Below are positions 1 through 8,603 of a DNA stretch of 64,000 bases, one piece after another (within the stretch, counting starts at the first letter, position 1; each line of letters begins with the position of its first letter). Under the pieces are notes generated by a model. The model worked only from the letters and a program-made list of their open reading frames with translations, ran no database searches and was not told where the DNA came from. Where the stretch lies: NCBI RefSeq assembly GCF_024435075.2, contig NZ_JAMZEG020000004.1, forward strand, positions 116,001-180,000. Direction: 5' to 3'. The translations under genes were made by a program, and so were the position numbers. This stretch comes from Marinomonas maritima (GTDB lineage Bacteria; Pseudomonadota; Gammaproteobacteria; Pseudomonadales; Marinomonadaceae).

Positions 1-152
1 AGATCTCCCATCATGCCAAGATCAAACTCAATACCTTGCGAGCCCGCCGCTTGGCTACCTTCTGTCGGGTTATAAAATACCGTGTAAAAAGCACCAGCAT
101 GAACCGAAACAGCCAAGCTACCTGCAATAATCCAATGTCGCGTGGAAATCAT
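1..152 (-). CDS. TonB-like energy transducer, N-terminal part only (runs off the left edge)
   Basis: The minus-strand frame starts with ATG at 152 and is open to the window edge, giving 50 residues. It begins MISTRHWIIAGSLAVSVHAG: a short basic cytoplasmic start followed by one hydrophobic helix containing a His, as in TonB-family inner-membrane anchors. The ATG overlaps the TGA of the upstream exbD gene by 4 nt (ATGA), so the two are translationally coupled. TonB proteins transmit proton-motive-force energy from the ExbB/ExbD complex to outer-membrane receptors. The assignment rests mainly on position at the end of an exbB-exbD-exbD operon, because the proline-rich and C-terminal receptor-binding parts lie outside the window. 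Confidence 0.72.
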   Translation of the reverse strand, partial: MISTRHWIIAGSLAVSVHAGAFYTVFYNPTEGSQAAGSQGIEFDLGMMGD

Positions 153-580
153 TCTTTTCCTCGCTCTAGCTGCGTTGCCAAACTGACTTTCGTGAGACCC
201 GCTAAACGCACCTGATTAAACACAGGTCGTAATTTTTCTAATGAAATCCCGCCATCGGCTTTAATCTGCACCCAAAAACGCTCTTTATTCATCGTCGATA
301 TAAATTGAGCTTCTAGATAAGACTGTATCTCGTCTATAGCGAACAATTGATCATCAACATAAAGACCGTCATCAACACCCACCACGATAACGACATTAGG
401 GTCTGTCACAGCACGAGTATCATTAATAGAGTGTGGTGGAATCACCGGAATAGGATCGGCTTTTCTGATTTGACCAGCCACCATGAAGAAGACCAACATT
501 AGAAAAACCACATTAATCAATGGCACCATGTTGTCATCGTTGCTAGCAGCTCTTGCGGCGTATTTTTCGCCTATTTTCAT
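149..580 (-). CDS. exbD: ExbD/TolR-type biopolymer transport protein, second copy
   Basis: 143 residues, the normal length for ExbD. There is a short cytoplasmic N-terminus, one transmembrane helix at about residues 18-36 and a periplasmic domain. Together with ExbB it forms the proton-driven motor for TonB. The helix reads PLINVVFLMLVFFMV: the position usually occupied by the proton-carrying Asp (D25 in E. coli ExbD) is Asn23 here, whereas the neighbouring ExbD copy keeps Asp. The start overlaps the stop of the other exbD by 4 nt, and the stop overlaps the tonB-like start. Family assignment is firm. Whether this copy conducts protons is doubtful because of the Asn. Confidence 0.9.
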   Translation of the reverse strand: MKIGEKYAARAASNDDNMVPLINVVFLMLVFFMVAGQIRKADPIPVIPPHSINDTRAVTDPNVVIVVGVDDGLYVDDQLFAIDEIQSYLEAQFISTMNKERFWVQIKADGGISLEKLRPVFNQVRLAGLTKVSLATQLERGKE

Positions 581-999
581 TTTGCCCCCGGCATAGCAAA
601 AGCATTCGCAATCGATACGGTTTTTGCGCCATTCAGTTTTAGACGATCAGCAAGATGCATCAAGGTTTGAAGCGTCACCCCTTCTTCCGCCTTGATGATA
701 AAAATGCCCTCGCTATGATCAGCAATCAACGTTTGAAAGCGCGCCTGATCGGCAAAACGAATCGGTTGATCATTCATCCAAACCTGATCATCATTTAGCT
801 TCAATGTCAGAACCACATTGTCTTTTTCCTGTGGCGTCACTAGGACATCAGAAGCGACAGACAATGGCGTATCAACAATACGCCAAGGAACAAAACTGGA
901 GGTCAACATAAAGAACAGCAATAAGATAAACACCACATCAATCAGTGGCGTTAAACTAATCGCATTCTTACGTTTGGGCTGAGAAAGATTAAGCGGCAT
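577..999 (-). CDS. exbD: ExbD/TolR-type biopolymer transport protein, first copy
   Basis: 140 residues with a single transmembrane helix at about 15-36 (LTPLIDVVFILLLFFML) that retains the conserved Asp (D21) essential for proton use in ExbD and TolR. The remainder is the periplasmic domain. It overlaps the end of exbB by 11 nt and the next exbD by 4 nt, so all four genes form one transcription unit. The pair of ExbD proteins, one with Asp and one with Asn at the proton site, suggests a mixed ExbD assembly in one motor (inference). Confidence 0.93.
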   Translation of the reverse strand: MPLNLSQPKRKNAISLTPLIDVVFILLLFFMLTSSFVPWRIVDTPLSVASDVLVTPQEKDNVVLTLKLNDDQVWMNDQPIRFADQARFQTLIADHSEGIFIIKAEEGVTLQTLMHLADRLKLNGAKTVSIANAFAMPGAK

Positions 1000-1666
1000 G
1001 AAGCATCTCTTTGGCGGCTTTTTCTACCAAATGCTTTGCTTCTTTGCTGGTAAACACCCGAGTGACTGCATCATTCATATTATGAGCAACACGTTCAACT
1101 TTACGTTCCAGCCAGCTTTGTAGTGTCACCACAGGAATCGCTACCGCCAAACCTACTGCGGTGGTTAGAAGTGCTTGCCAAATACCACCGGATAAAACCG
1201 ACGGATCTACTTGATTGCCAGCACCTTCCATTTGTTGGAACGCGGTGATCATCCCCAATACCGTACCAAGCAAACCAAGTAGTGGACTTAAAGTCGCAAT
1301 AATTTCTAAAGGGCGCAGATAAGAACGTAATTGATTCAATTGCTTCATCGCGCGGCGCTCTACTTCTTCACGAATCAAATCAACACTTTGATTGGCACTT
1401 AGCAAAGCTCGCATGGTGTACCCAACAAGGGCATCTATTGGGCGTTTTTCATCAAGTCTTTCAAGCGCCCCTTCACCGTTATCATGACGCCATTCGTCCA
1501 ATGCCAACTCAGTGGTCTTAAGGCTTTCAGCCCGAAGTGAGGAAAACTGCCATAATTTCAGCAGAACAATCGTCAGAGCAACGACAGAAAACACCATCAA
1601 TATCCAAACAACAGGCCCACCGACCTGCAAAAAATCAACAATTTTCTGTTGCACTGAATCTTCCAC
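989..1666 (-). CDS. exbB: ExbB/TolQ/MotA-family proton channel protein
   Basis: Inner-membrane ExbB subunit of the TonB motor, with three membrane segments: about residues 19-40, 125-148 and 165-186 of the longest reading. The hallmark stretches SPLLGLLGTVLGM and ALLTTAVGLAVAIP are present. The residue aligning with Glu176 of E. coli ExbB appears to be Gln (GGIWQALL). Two in-frame GTG starts are possible, at 1678 and 1666. I chose 1666 because GGAGAG lies 4 nt upstream of it, while the 1678 start has no ribosome-binding site. It is the first gene of the exbB-exbD-exbD-tonB operon, with a Fur-like box just upstream, so iron repression is likely. Confidence 0.9.
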   Translation of the reverse strand: MEDSVQQKIVDFLQVGGPVVWILMVFSVVALTIVLLKLWQFSSLRAESLKTTELALDEWRHDNGEGALERLDEKRPIDALVGYTMRALLSANQSVDLIREEVERRAMKQLNQLRSYLRPLEIIATLSPLLGLLGTVLGMITAFQQMEGAGNQVDPSVLSGGIWQALLTTAVGLAVAIPVVTLQSWLERKVERVAHNMNDAVTRVFTSKEAKHLVEKAAKEMLHAA

Positions 1667-1698
1667 GACACTCTCCACTGAATAAAATATTATTCAAA

Positions 1699-1713
1699 TG
1701 GTAGTCATTCTCA
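1699..1713 (-). promoter_or_regulatory. Fur-like box upstream of exbB
   Basis: Read on the minus strand the site is TGAGAATGACTACCA, 11 of 14 arm positions matching the Fur 7-1-7 pattern TGATAAT-N-ATTATCA. It lies about 30-50 nt upstream of the exbB start. The core resembles the boxes seen near the haem uptake genes and upstream of gltB in this window. Iron-Fur repression of TonB motor genes is established in gammaproteobacteria; this site is inferred from sequence only. Confidence 0.65.
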
Positions 1714-1770
1714 ACTGTATTTTCAATACATAATTGTGATAGTGCGTAAATAGAACCAAGATGATCAAAA

Positions 1771-3708
1771 TTACTCTATTAGCTTGGCGCTGCGCTTCGA
1801 GCTAAGCAGCTTATCCAATACCTCTTGTAGGCGAATCTTGCGTTTGTGTTCTGCTTTCAAGCTTTTGACGAATTTCAGCCATTCATCAAGTCGTTGATGC
1901 TGTTCATAGACTTTGCGTAGTTGAAGGAGATATTTGCCTGCTCTTTGATACGCCGATGCTTTGGTTGCTGCAATCTCGGTAAGCGTACAGGCTTTCCAGA
2001 TGTTAATGGAAGTTTCAGGATGTGAAATAGATACGGCAATCGCTAACGATCTAGCCAAGCTATCTGTCATAATTTGAAAACCAACACGATTACCAAAACG
2101 ATCTACCGCTTCATCAAAATGCTGCTCATGGACGGCAACCTTAATCATTAGATCTTCAATCTGAGTCTGGCTCCAATACCCCTTTAGCTCGACTAAAGAA
2201 CTCACGTCGGGTTTCGGCAAAGGCCAGTCAGCGGGCAACACATCCGTCGCGGGATCACCATGCTCAACAAGATCCAAAATCGTTGTTCGAACCGATGCCC
2301 ACAGACCATCAATAAGCGGGGCTTTCGTTTTGAATAAACGCCCAATAATTTGAAAGTTTTCCATCGTTGGCGACGCCAAGAAATCATCCACCAACAAGGC
2401 AGCCACTTGCGTAATATCGCCTTCTTCTTTATGCCATTCGATTAATTGATCTTTTAAGCGACGAGCAATGCCTGGTTTTGATTGTAGCGTGTCGTTAAAA
2501 CCCACCAAGCACCATTCTTTGGCTTTTCTCATGTTGCCTTGTTTCACAAACGCTTCGACCAGTTTTGCATAGTCTTGGGTGTTGCGAACCTGTTTTTCCA
2601 TCATGGCAAGAATGGCGTTGTCATCGCCCGCCTTTTGATAAACAAGGGCCAACATATCAACGACTCTTTTATACTCATAGTCCTGTTTTTTAGACTTAGA
2701 AAAAGTCGCTAAACGCTGATTTAAAACCATCGCCACCTCTTGCCAATACTCGATTTGATAGCACTCATGGTTGTAAACAAGATCTAAGTCTTGCAACAAC
2801 CCATAGTCATCTTGCAACTCTCTATCAATCCACCAAAAAAGCTGGATAACCGGCTTCATACTGGTTTTCGGCAAAGCTTCCAAGACGATAAACATAGTAC
2901 GGCTTAGTTCGCTGGCAAGTTCACCTTCGTCATCACTGTGCTGAATTTGTTCTATGCCTAAGGTCCAAAGCTCACCGCCTAATTCAACCACTTCATCGAA
3001 CGCATTCTGTTTGAGCAATGTCTCAAAACCTACGCGTATGGGCGAGTAATCTGGCGTATGCCCTTTATGGTTCCAGTAATCTTGCCAACTTTCTTCTGCG
3101 GTCACTTTTTTGATCTTACGCCTTAGTGAATCAACTTGAGATTTCACCTTAACAAGGTTTGGCGTTTTATCCGCCAATGTCCAAAGACTTTGCTCGATCT
3201 CATAATTCTTCATCGATAACAGCAATAGCTGTTTTACCAGTGCGGCTTTCGGCTGCTTGGAAAGCATTTTGTGCAGTGCGTCTAACGTATGTGGATGAGT
3301 CGGATCTAACGCCTCTTTTTTGGACGATGGTTTCAATCTTTCTAACGAGTTATCAATAAAAGACAACTCAATGTCTCTCGGTGTCGCACTCTGCATATCA
3401 TCTTGGGGGATATCTTTACCAGCGTTGAGCTGTTTGGCGGCTGCTAAGATTACCGCCACCGCGTGTTTGCATTCGCCATACTCATAAGGACAAGAGCAAA
3501 ACGACGTCAACTCACCGTCTTCTAGAAACACGTCCGTGTTATATTTTTCTGTGCCTTGAACCTTGGCAGACAAGGCATCATTGATGGTCAAAGCAAGATC
3601 ACTTACATGCTTAACTATGCCTTTACCACGAGCATAAATTTTATCGCCCGCCCACTCTTGGATCTCATCCAAAGCCAATGTTTTTAAATAATCGATCAAC
3701 TCACTCAC
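1771..3708 (-). CDS. SWIM zinc-finger protein coupled to the restriction operon
   Basis: 645 residues. Near the N-terminus is a SWIM-type zinc finger, C71-x-C73-x6-C80-x-H82 (CSCPYEYGECKH), followed by a long, mostly helical region with repeat-like Leu/Ala/Trp spacing that could form a TPR-like scaffold; no catalytic motif is recognised. SWIM fingers bind DNA or proteins. The GTG start at 3708 overlaps the hsdR stop by 8 nt (GTGAGTGA), so translation is coupled to HsdR. It is the last gene of the hsdM-hsdS-...-hsdR operon. Co-expression suggests a role linked to restriction or phage defence, but this is inference. It could also be an unrelated passenger. Confidence 0.8.
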   Translation of the reverse strand: MSELIDYLKTLALDEIQEWAGDKIYARGKGIVKHVSDLALTINDALSAKVQGTEKYNTDVFLEDGELTSFCSCPYEYGECKHAVAVILAAAKQLNAGKDIPQDDMQSATPRDIELSFIDNSLERLKPSSKKEALDPTHPHTLDALHKMLSKQPKAALVKQLLLLSMKNYEIEQSLWTLADKTPNLVKVKSQVDSLRRKIKKVTAEESWQDYWNHKGHTPDYSPIRVGFETLLKQNAFDEVVELGGELWTLGIEQIQHSDDEGELASELSRTMFIVLEALPKTSMKPVIQLFWWIDRELQDDYGLLQDLDLVYNHECYQIEYWQEVAMVLNQRLATFSKSKKQDYEYKRVVDMLALVYQKAGDDNAILAMMEKQVRNTQDYAKLVEAFVKQGNMRKAKEWCLVGFNDTLQSKPGIARRLKDQLIEWHKEEGDITQVAALLVDDFLASPTMENFQIIGRLFKTKAPLIDGLWASVRTTILDLVEHGDPATDVLPADWPLPKPDVSSLVELKGYWSQTQIEDLMIKVAVHEQHFDEAVDRFGNRVGFQIMTDSLARSLAIAVSISHPETSINIWKACTLTEIAATKASAYQRAGKYLLQLRKVYEQHQRLDEWLKFVKSLKAEHKRKIRLQEVLDKLLSSKRSAKLIE

Positions 3709-6700
3709 GGTTGTCTCTTAATTTTTTCAATTCGTTTTCTACCTCTTCGACAATCATCATCGAAGCCTGCTCTTCTTTTTGTTCTGGTAAAAAAGTTTTG
3801 ATGTCGTCTTTCAAGCGCTTAAAGCCATCCGACAACTTAGGATAATCCATCACAAATCGATAAATGCTCGTCCCCACGCCCACGCCCGTAAACACCTGCC
3901 AATACTGCAAAACAAACTCCAGTACCGTACTGCCTTCACGGGCTTCACTTAACGACCAGAACAAGCCGCTTTCTTGCTCATCGCGCAAAGTAGAAAAAGG
4001 CAAATCGTATTCTGCTAAAAGGCTTTGAAAACGAGCGGTCAAACTCAAGTACTGAGCCAAAATATCGTCATTCACCACCCCATGAGCCAATAACTCACTG
4101 CCAAGTTGGTAATGACTTAACGATTCCAAGGCTTTGGTGTACGGCGTGTCCAAATGCAAAACAAACTTAGCAATAGGCGATGTATGACGAGAGCGAGTCA
4201 GTTGGTCGCTAAAGTATAAAGAGCGGTCCCCAACGGAATGGGCAAGACTTGCCAAGGTAGTTACATCGTAATCCACACTCGGCTCGCTCACACCTTCAAT
4301 CAACCCAGTGTTTTCTTCATAGGTTTCAATAATGTCATTGAACTCACCCATGATGCGTTCAAAGACTTTTTTACGCTCCAGCAACTTGGGCTTGTAATCC
4401 AACAAGGCAAACACCTGATCTCGCAAAGGCAACTTACCAGTAAAGGCGTATTCGTCGATCAAACCATAAAATGCGGTTTTATCCATGTGTTCTGTTTCAC
4501 ACAAAGCATGCACCGCTTGGCGTTTTTGCTGTTGCCAAAAACCAGCAAAGGTATCGTTCAAATCCTGCTCCGGCGCAAGGTTAGGCATGTATTCATTAAC
4601 GAATTTTTCAATCAACCCCCGCTTGCTGCGTAACTGTACCTCGTTGCCCAACATTTTCATGATCTCTTCAGTTTGTTGGCGGGTGGCTTCAGTTGGGCCA
4701 TGGGCTTGCTCTTCTGCTTGAATGTCCCCTAGCAAACGTAAAATATACGCCACGTTTACCTCGTCCCGCTGGATCAATTCCAGTTCAAAATCCACGCCAT
4801 CCAGCACACTGACTTTTTCGTCCTGAGGTTGACGCTGGCGATCAAAAAGATCCTGATACTTACTGGAAAAGTCGCTAAAGGTTTGTGCATCCATTTCCAG
4901 CTGCGCCCAATCAAACTCGGTAAAGGACTTCAATTTGTTGATATTACGCATTAAGTAACGAAAAGATCGCACAAAAGCTAACTGTGCGTCTTCACTGACC
5001 AAGCTGTTAACCTCATCAGGGGAAGCCACCAAGCGATGCAAATCCACCACCCCTTGGTTAAACTCACCCACATAAAAAGCATAATCTTCCAGCAACACCT
5101 GATCGCTGGTATTGGGGTTACAATACATCTTGATAGCGGTGTCTACGTTGTCTTTAAGATTGCGGAAGCACACCACATTGCCTTGAGATTTCAATTCACC
5201 AAAGATACGATTTGTACGAGAAAACGCCTGAATCAAACCGTGATTCTTCAGATTTTTATCCACATACAGAGTGTTGAGTTTTTTGGCGTCAAACCCGGTG
5301 AGAAACATGTTCACTACCAGCAATACATCGGCACGGTCTGCGTCTTTGAAACCATCTTTTTCACGCTCTTTCATGCGTTTGGCAATGTCGTTGTAATACC
5401 GATAAAACGCCTTGCTGTCTTTGATCGTATGACTGGTTTTATACAGGGAATTATAATCTTGCACATAAGACGCCAGCTTGTCACGGCTCACACGGTGAAC
5501 ACGGGTATCCGCTGGCACTTCAAGATTAGGGTCACCCACATCGCCTTCTTTTTCATCTTCTTCTTCCGCTTCGTTGTCAGCAAAAGAAAATATGGTTACC
5601 ACCCGCAAATCATGCTCACCTGCCAAGCGTTTTTGCTGGAACAGGTCGTAATATTTAATCAGAGCGGCTTTACTGCCGACACACAACATGGAAGAAAACT
5701 TACGCTGATGAGTTTTACGGTCGTGGTTTTCAATTATCCAATCCACCACACTCTCAATGCGCGCGGTTTTCTCCCAATCGGCTTTCGACAAGGTGCTTTC
5801 GTCTACCAAGGTATTGTCAGAAGTACGTAACTGCCCCCAATACTCCACCGAGAACTTCAATACGTTGTCATCGGCAATGGCATTGGTAATCAAGTACTTG
5901 TGTAAATGTTTGCCAAATAAACTCTCTGTTGTCTGATACTTAACATGGTTATCAGACAAAATAGGCGTACCCGTAAAACCAAACAATTGCGCTGTTTTGC
6001 CAAAAAACGCCTTAATTCTGGCATGAGATTCACCAAACTGAGAACGGTGACATTCATCAAAAATTAGCACCACACGCTTACCTTGCAGAGTTTGCATGGC
6101 AGTTTCATGGCGGCCTTTCGATACCGCCGTATTGAGTTTTTGAATGGTGGTGACAATGAGTTTTGTATCGCCTGTTAATTGTTTTACCAGTTCACGAGTA
6201 TTGTCGGTGCTGTCTACGCAACCCTCACTAAAATGATTAAATTCCTTACTCGTTTGATAATCCAGATCCGCACGGTCCACCACAAACAACACCTTATCAA
6301 CCTTACCTTTCCCTCCTAAACGACACATGATTTGCGCCGCTTTGTAACTAGTTAAGGTTTTTCCTGACCCTGTGGTGTGCCAAACATAACCATTGTTGTC
6401 TTCACGGTTTGGATTAAAATGCGTGACTTTACGAAGGATATTTTCTACCGCATACACCTGATACGGGCGTAATACCATCAACAACTTACTGGACTGATGC
6501 AACACCATGTAACGGCAAATCATTTTCGATACATGGCATTTTTCTAAAAAGGTATCAGCAAAAGCATCCAACTGAGTCACCAAATTGTTCTTCTCATCCG
6601 TCCAGAAAAAAGTCTGTTTATAATCCGACAAATCACGGTTATTGGAAAAATACTTGGTGTTCACGCCATTGGAAATAACAAACAACTGCACATAGTTGAA

Positions 6701-7585
6701 CAAACCATCTTCTGACCAAAAGGTATCCCGCTGATAACGATTAATCTGATGAAAGGCCTCCTTCAACTCCACACCACGGCGTTTTAGTTCTATTTGCACC
6801 AGTGGCAAGCCATTGACCAATAACGTTACGTCGTAGCGGTTCACCCGTCCGCCTTTTTGGCGCACTTGGTTGGTCACTTGGTATTCGTTTTGACACCAAA
6901 AATCCGTATTTAAAAATTGTAAATACACATCTTTGCCATTCTCACGGGGGAGATGGAAACGCCCACGCAAAGTGTCGGCACGGGCAAATACATTGCCCTT
7001 GTTTAAGTGATTCACCACAGCGGTAAATTCAGTGTCGGTTAACACCACCTTGTTGTGGATTTCTAACTGGCGCTTTAGATTAGCTCGTAAGTCCTCAGCA
7101 CTGCGGATAGTCACCCGCTCGTAACCTAACCCTGTTAAACGAGAAATTAGGCTTTCTTCTAATTCCGCTTCGGACTGGGTATAGGCAGGGTCATAGTCGT
7201 CGTTTGGCGCATGACCATGAGCTTCTTCTATTTCCACCTGATGAGCTTGCTTTTCGACTTCTTGTTCAATGACGGCATTTTTTGATGCGCTGTAGATTTC
7301 CATCACATCATCATGGATTTGATTATCACCGTTGAGCGATACATCAAAGCCGTAACCCAAATCGAGCATTTCCAACGCGCCAATGACTTTATAAAGTAAT
7401 TGGGAATTATCCTTGGCTCCCTCTTTGGCAGTAAGAGAAAGTCTTAACGGTGCATTATCACTTTCTCTTCGCAATAAGCTCACTAACGCTAACTCTGGAA
7501 AACGGGAAAAAATTGCTCGGATTCGTTGCAAATCGTCTTGTGTTAATCCGTATCTCATTAATGTCAAAGAGTCATCCAGAGTCAT
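3701..7585 (-). CDS. hsdR: Type I restriction enzyme R subunit (HsdR), with extra N- and C-terminal regions
   Basis: 1294 residues, longer than EcoR124-type HsdR (about 1040). The nuclease domain has the PD-(D/E)xK pattern D252...E266-x-K268 (VQIELKRRG). The motor has Walker A TTGSGKT near 404-410, DECH at 510-513, GFTGTP, and the late helicase motifs FLTGFDAKKLNT and QAFSRTNR. It translocates DNA and cuts unmodified targets together with HsdM and HsdS. Residues 1 to about 115 precede the normal start of HsdR and resemble an MNT nucleotidyltransferase (YGLTQDDLQRIRAIFSRFPE...YGFDVSL) that has lost its GSR and DxD motifs. About 180 C-terminal residues are also extra. The ATG at 7585 has GAAGGG 4 nt upstream. 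Confidence 0.95.
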   Translation of the reverse strand: MTLDDSLTLMRYGLTQDDLQRIRAIFSRFPELALVSLLRRESDNAPLRLSLTAKEGAKDNSQLLYKVIGALEMLDLGYGFDVSLNGDNQIHDDVMEIYSASKNAVIEQEVEKQAHQVEIEEAHGHAPNDDYDPAYTQSEAELEESLISRLTGLGYERVTIRSAEDLRANLKRQLEIHNKVVLTDTEFTAVVNHLNKGNVFARADTLRGRFHLPRENGKDVYLQFLNTDFWCQNEYQVTNQVRQKGGRVNRYDVTLLVNGLPLVQIELKRRGVELKEAFHQINRYQRDTFWSEDGLFNYVQLFVISNGVNTKYFSNNRDLSDYKQTFFWTDEKNNLVTQLDAFADTFLEKCHVSKMICRYMVLHQSSKLLMVLRPYQVYAVENILRKVTHFNPNREDNNGYVWHTTGSGKTLTSYKAAQIMCRLGGKGKVDKVLFVVDRADLDYQTSKEFNHFSEGCVDSTDNTRELVKQLTGDTKLIVTTIQKLNTAVSKGRHETAMQTLQGKRVVLIFDECHRSQFGESHARIKAFFGKTAQLFGFTGTPILSDNHVKYQTTESLFGKHLHKYLITNAIADDNVLKFSVEYWGQLRTSDNTLVDESTLSKADWEKTARIESVVDWIIENHDRKTHQRKFSSMLCVGSKAALIKYYDLFQQKRLAGEHDLRVVTIFSFADNEAEEEDEKEGDVGDPNLEVPADTRVHRVSRDKLASYVQDYNSLYKTSHTIKDSKAFYRYYNDIAKRMKEREKDGFKDADRADVLLVVNMFLTGFDAKKLNTLYVDKNLKNHGLIQAFSRTNRIFGELKSQGNVVCFRNLKDNVDTAIKMYCNPNTSDQVLLEDYAFYVGEFNQGVVDLHRLVASPDEVNSLVSEDAQLAFVRSFRYLMRNINKLKSFTEFDWAQLEMDAQTFSDFSSKYQDLFDRQRQPQDEKVSVLDGVDFELELIQRDEVNVAYILRLLGDIQAEEQAHGPTEATRQQTEEIMKMLGNEVQLRSKRGLIEKFVNEYMPNLAPEQDLNDTFAGFWQQQKRQAVHALCETEHMDKTAFYGLIDEYAFTGKLPLRDQVFALLDYKPKLLERKKVFERIMGEFNDIIETYEENTGLIEGVSEPSVDYDVTTLASLAHSVGDRSLYFSDQLTRSRHTSPIAKFVLHLDTPYTKALESLSHYQLGSELLAHGVVNDDILAQYLSLTARFQSLLAEYDLPFSTLRDEQESGLFWSLSEAREGSTVLEFVLQYWQVFTGVGVGTSIYRFVMDYPKLSDGFKRLKDDIKTFLPEQKEEQASMMIVEEVENELKKLRDNRE

Positions 7586-7614
7586 AAAGCCCTTCCGTTG
7601 TGTTGTTTTTAAAG

Positions 7615-8586
7615 CTAACTGCTACGAGTTAGCATGTTCATGATTAAGCGAATCAGCGTTTCTTTTTGATCTGGTTTAGACTCTGCCACTAATAAGGTTA
7701 ATGCCGCCAAGCCCGTGTCATTGATGCAAGGAACCCCTTCAGTATCAAGAAGCCGATTATTACGATGCAAAAAATCCACGAATAAATACGCGCCGCTGCG
7801 TTTATTGCCATCCGCAAAAGGGTGATTTTTCACCACAAAATACAACAAATGCGCGGCTTTACTTTCTATCGTTGGGTAAGCAGGATCGCCAAAAACGGTT
7901 ACATCAAGGTTCCCCAATAAAGCAGACAAACCTTCGCCACGCGGACGAGCAAATAACTCAGTCGCTTCACCTCGCTCTATCAAAGATTTTTTTAACGCTA
8001 ACAAGGCCGCCATGGCCTCTTTCGCGGAAGGCAAAGTACCACCGACTTGACCTTCTGGCTCATTCAACAAGCCTTCGTCATAGCGCTGCAACCATAAAAA
8101 AGTTTGTGTATATCGGCTGACAATATCGACCAATCCACTGCCCGCTTCGGCGGTCAAATCGGGCGATTTAGCGGTTTTCTGAATCAGCGCAATAGCCTGC
8201 TGTAACTCTTGCGCATTTTGCTCAAAGCGTTGCTGGTTAATGGTATAACCTTGCACCAAATGCTCTTTTAAACGCTGTGTTGCCCATTTTCTAAATCGAA
8301 TACCTTGAGGAGACTTAACTCGGTAACCAACAGAAATAATGACATCCAAAGAATAAAACACGACAGGCTTATCTGAATTTGCAGTATGCATTTTTTGCAT
8401 ATTAGTCTCTGAATCCAGTTCTCCCTCTTTAAATACATTACGCAGATGTCTAGAAATAACAGATTGATCACGTTCAAATAAATTGACTAAATGCGTCTGA
8501 CTTAACCAAACGGTATCATTGTGTCCATCCACCAATACCTCTATCTGTTGCTGAGCATTTTCATAAATTACGATGTCATTGTTCAT
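7615..8586 (-). CDS. RhuM-Fic/Doc two-domain protein
   Basis: 323 residues. The N-terminal third (about 1-120) is a RhuM domain (VWLSQTHLVNLFERD, VISVGYRVKSPQGIRFRKWA). The C-terminal half is a Fic/Doc domain with the signature HPFADGNKRSG at 255-265. The N-K-R form lacks the second Arg of AMPylating Fic enzymes and is closer to Doc, which phosphorylates EF-Tu, so the activity is uncertain. The start is firm: AAGGAGGT sits 5 nt upstream of ATG 8586. Genes of this type are often found inside type I restriction loci, and here it lies between hsdS and hsdR. A toxin-like or regulatory role is inferred; no separate antitoxin is visible. Confidence 0.88.
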   Translation of the reverse strand: MNNDIVIYENAQQQIEVLVDGHNDTVWLSQTHLVNLFERDQSVISRHLRNVFKEGELDSETNMQKMHTANSDKPVVFYSLDVIISVGYRVKSPQGIRFRKWATQRLKEHLVQGYTINQQRFEQNAQELQQAIALIQKTAKSPDLTAEAGSGLVDIVSRYTQTFLWLQRYDEGLLNEPEGQVGGTLPSAKEAMAALLALKKSLIERGEATELFARPRGEGLSALLGNLDVTVFGDPAYPTIESKAAHLLYFVVKNHPFADGNKRSGAYLFVDFLHRNNRLLDTEGVPCINDTGLAALTLLVAESKPDQKETLIRLIMNMLTRSS

Positions 8587-8603
8587 GCATTACCTCCTTG
8601 TTA

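Noticed and set aside
5036..5830. 264-codon plus-strand frame opposite hsdR
   Set aside because: It lies fully inside the well-supported hsdR gene, on the opposite strand, with low-complexity composition and no family motif.
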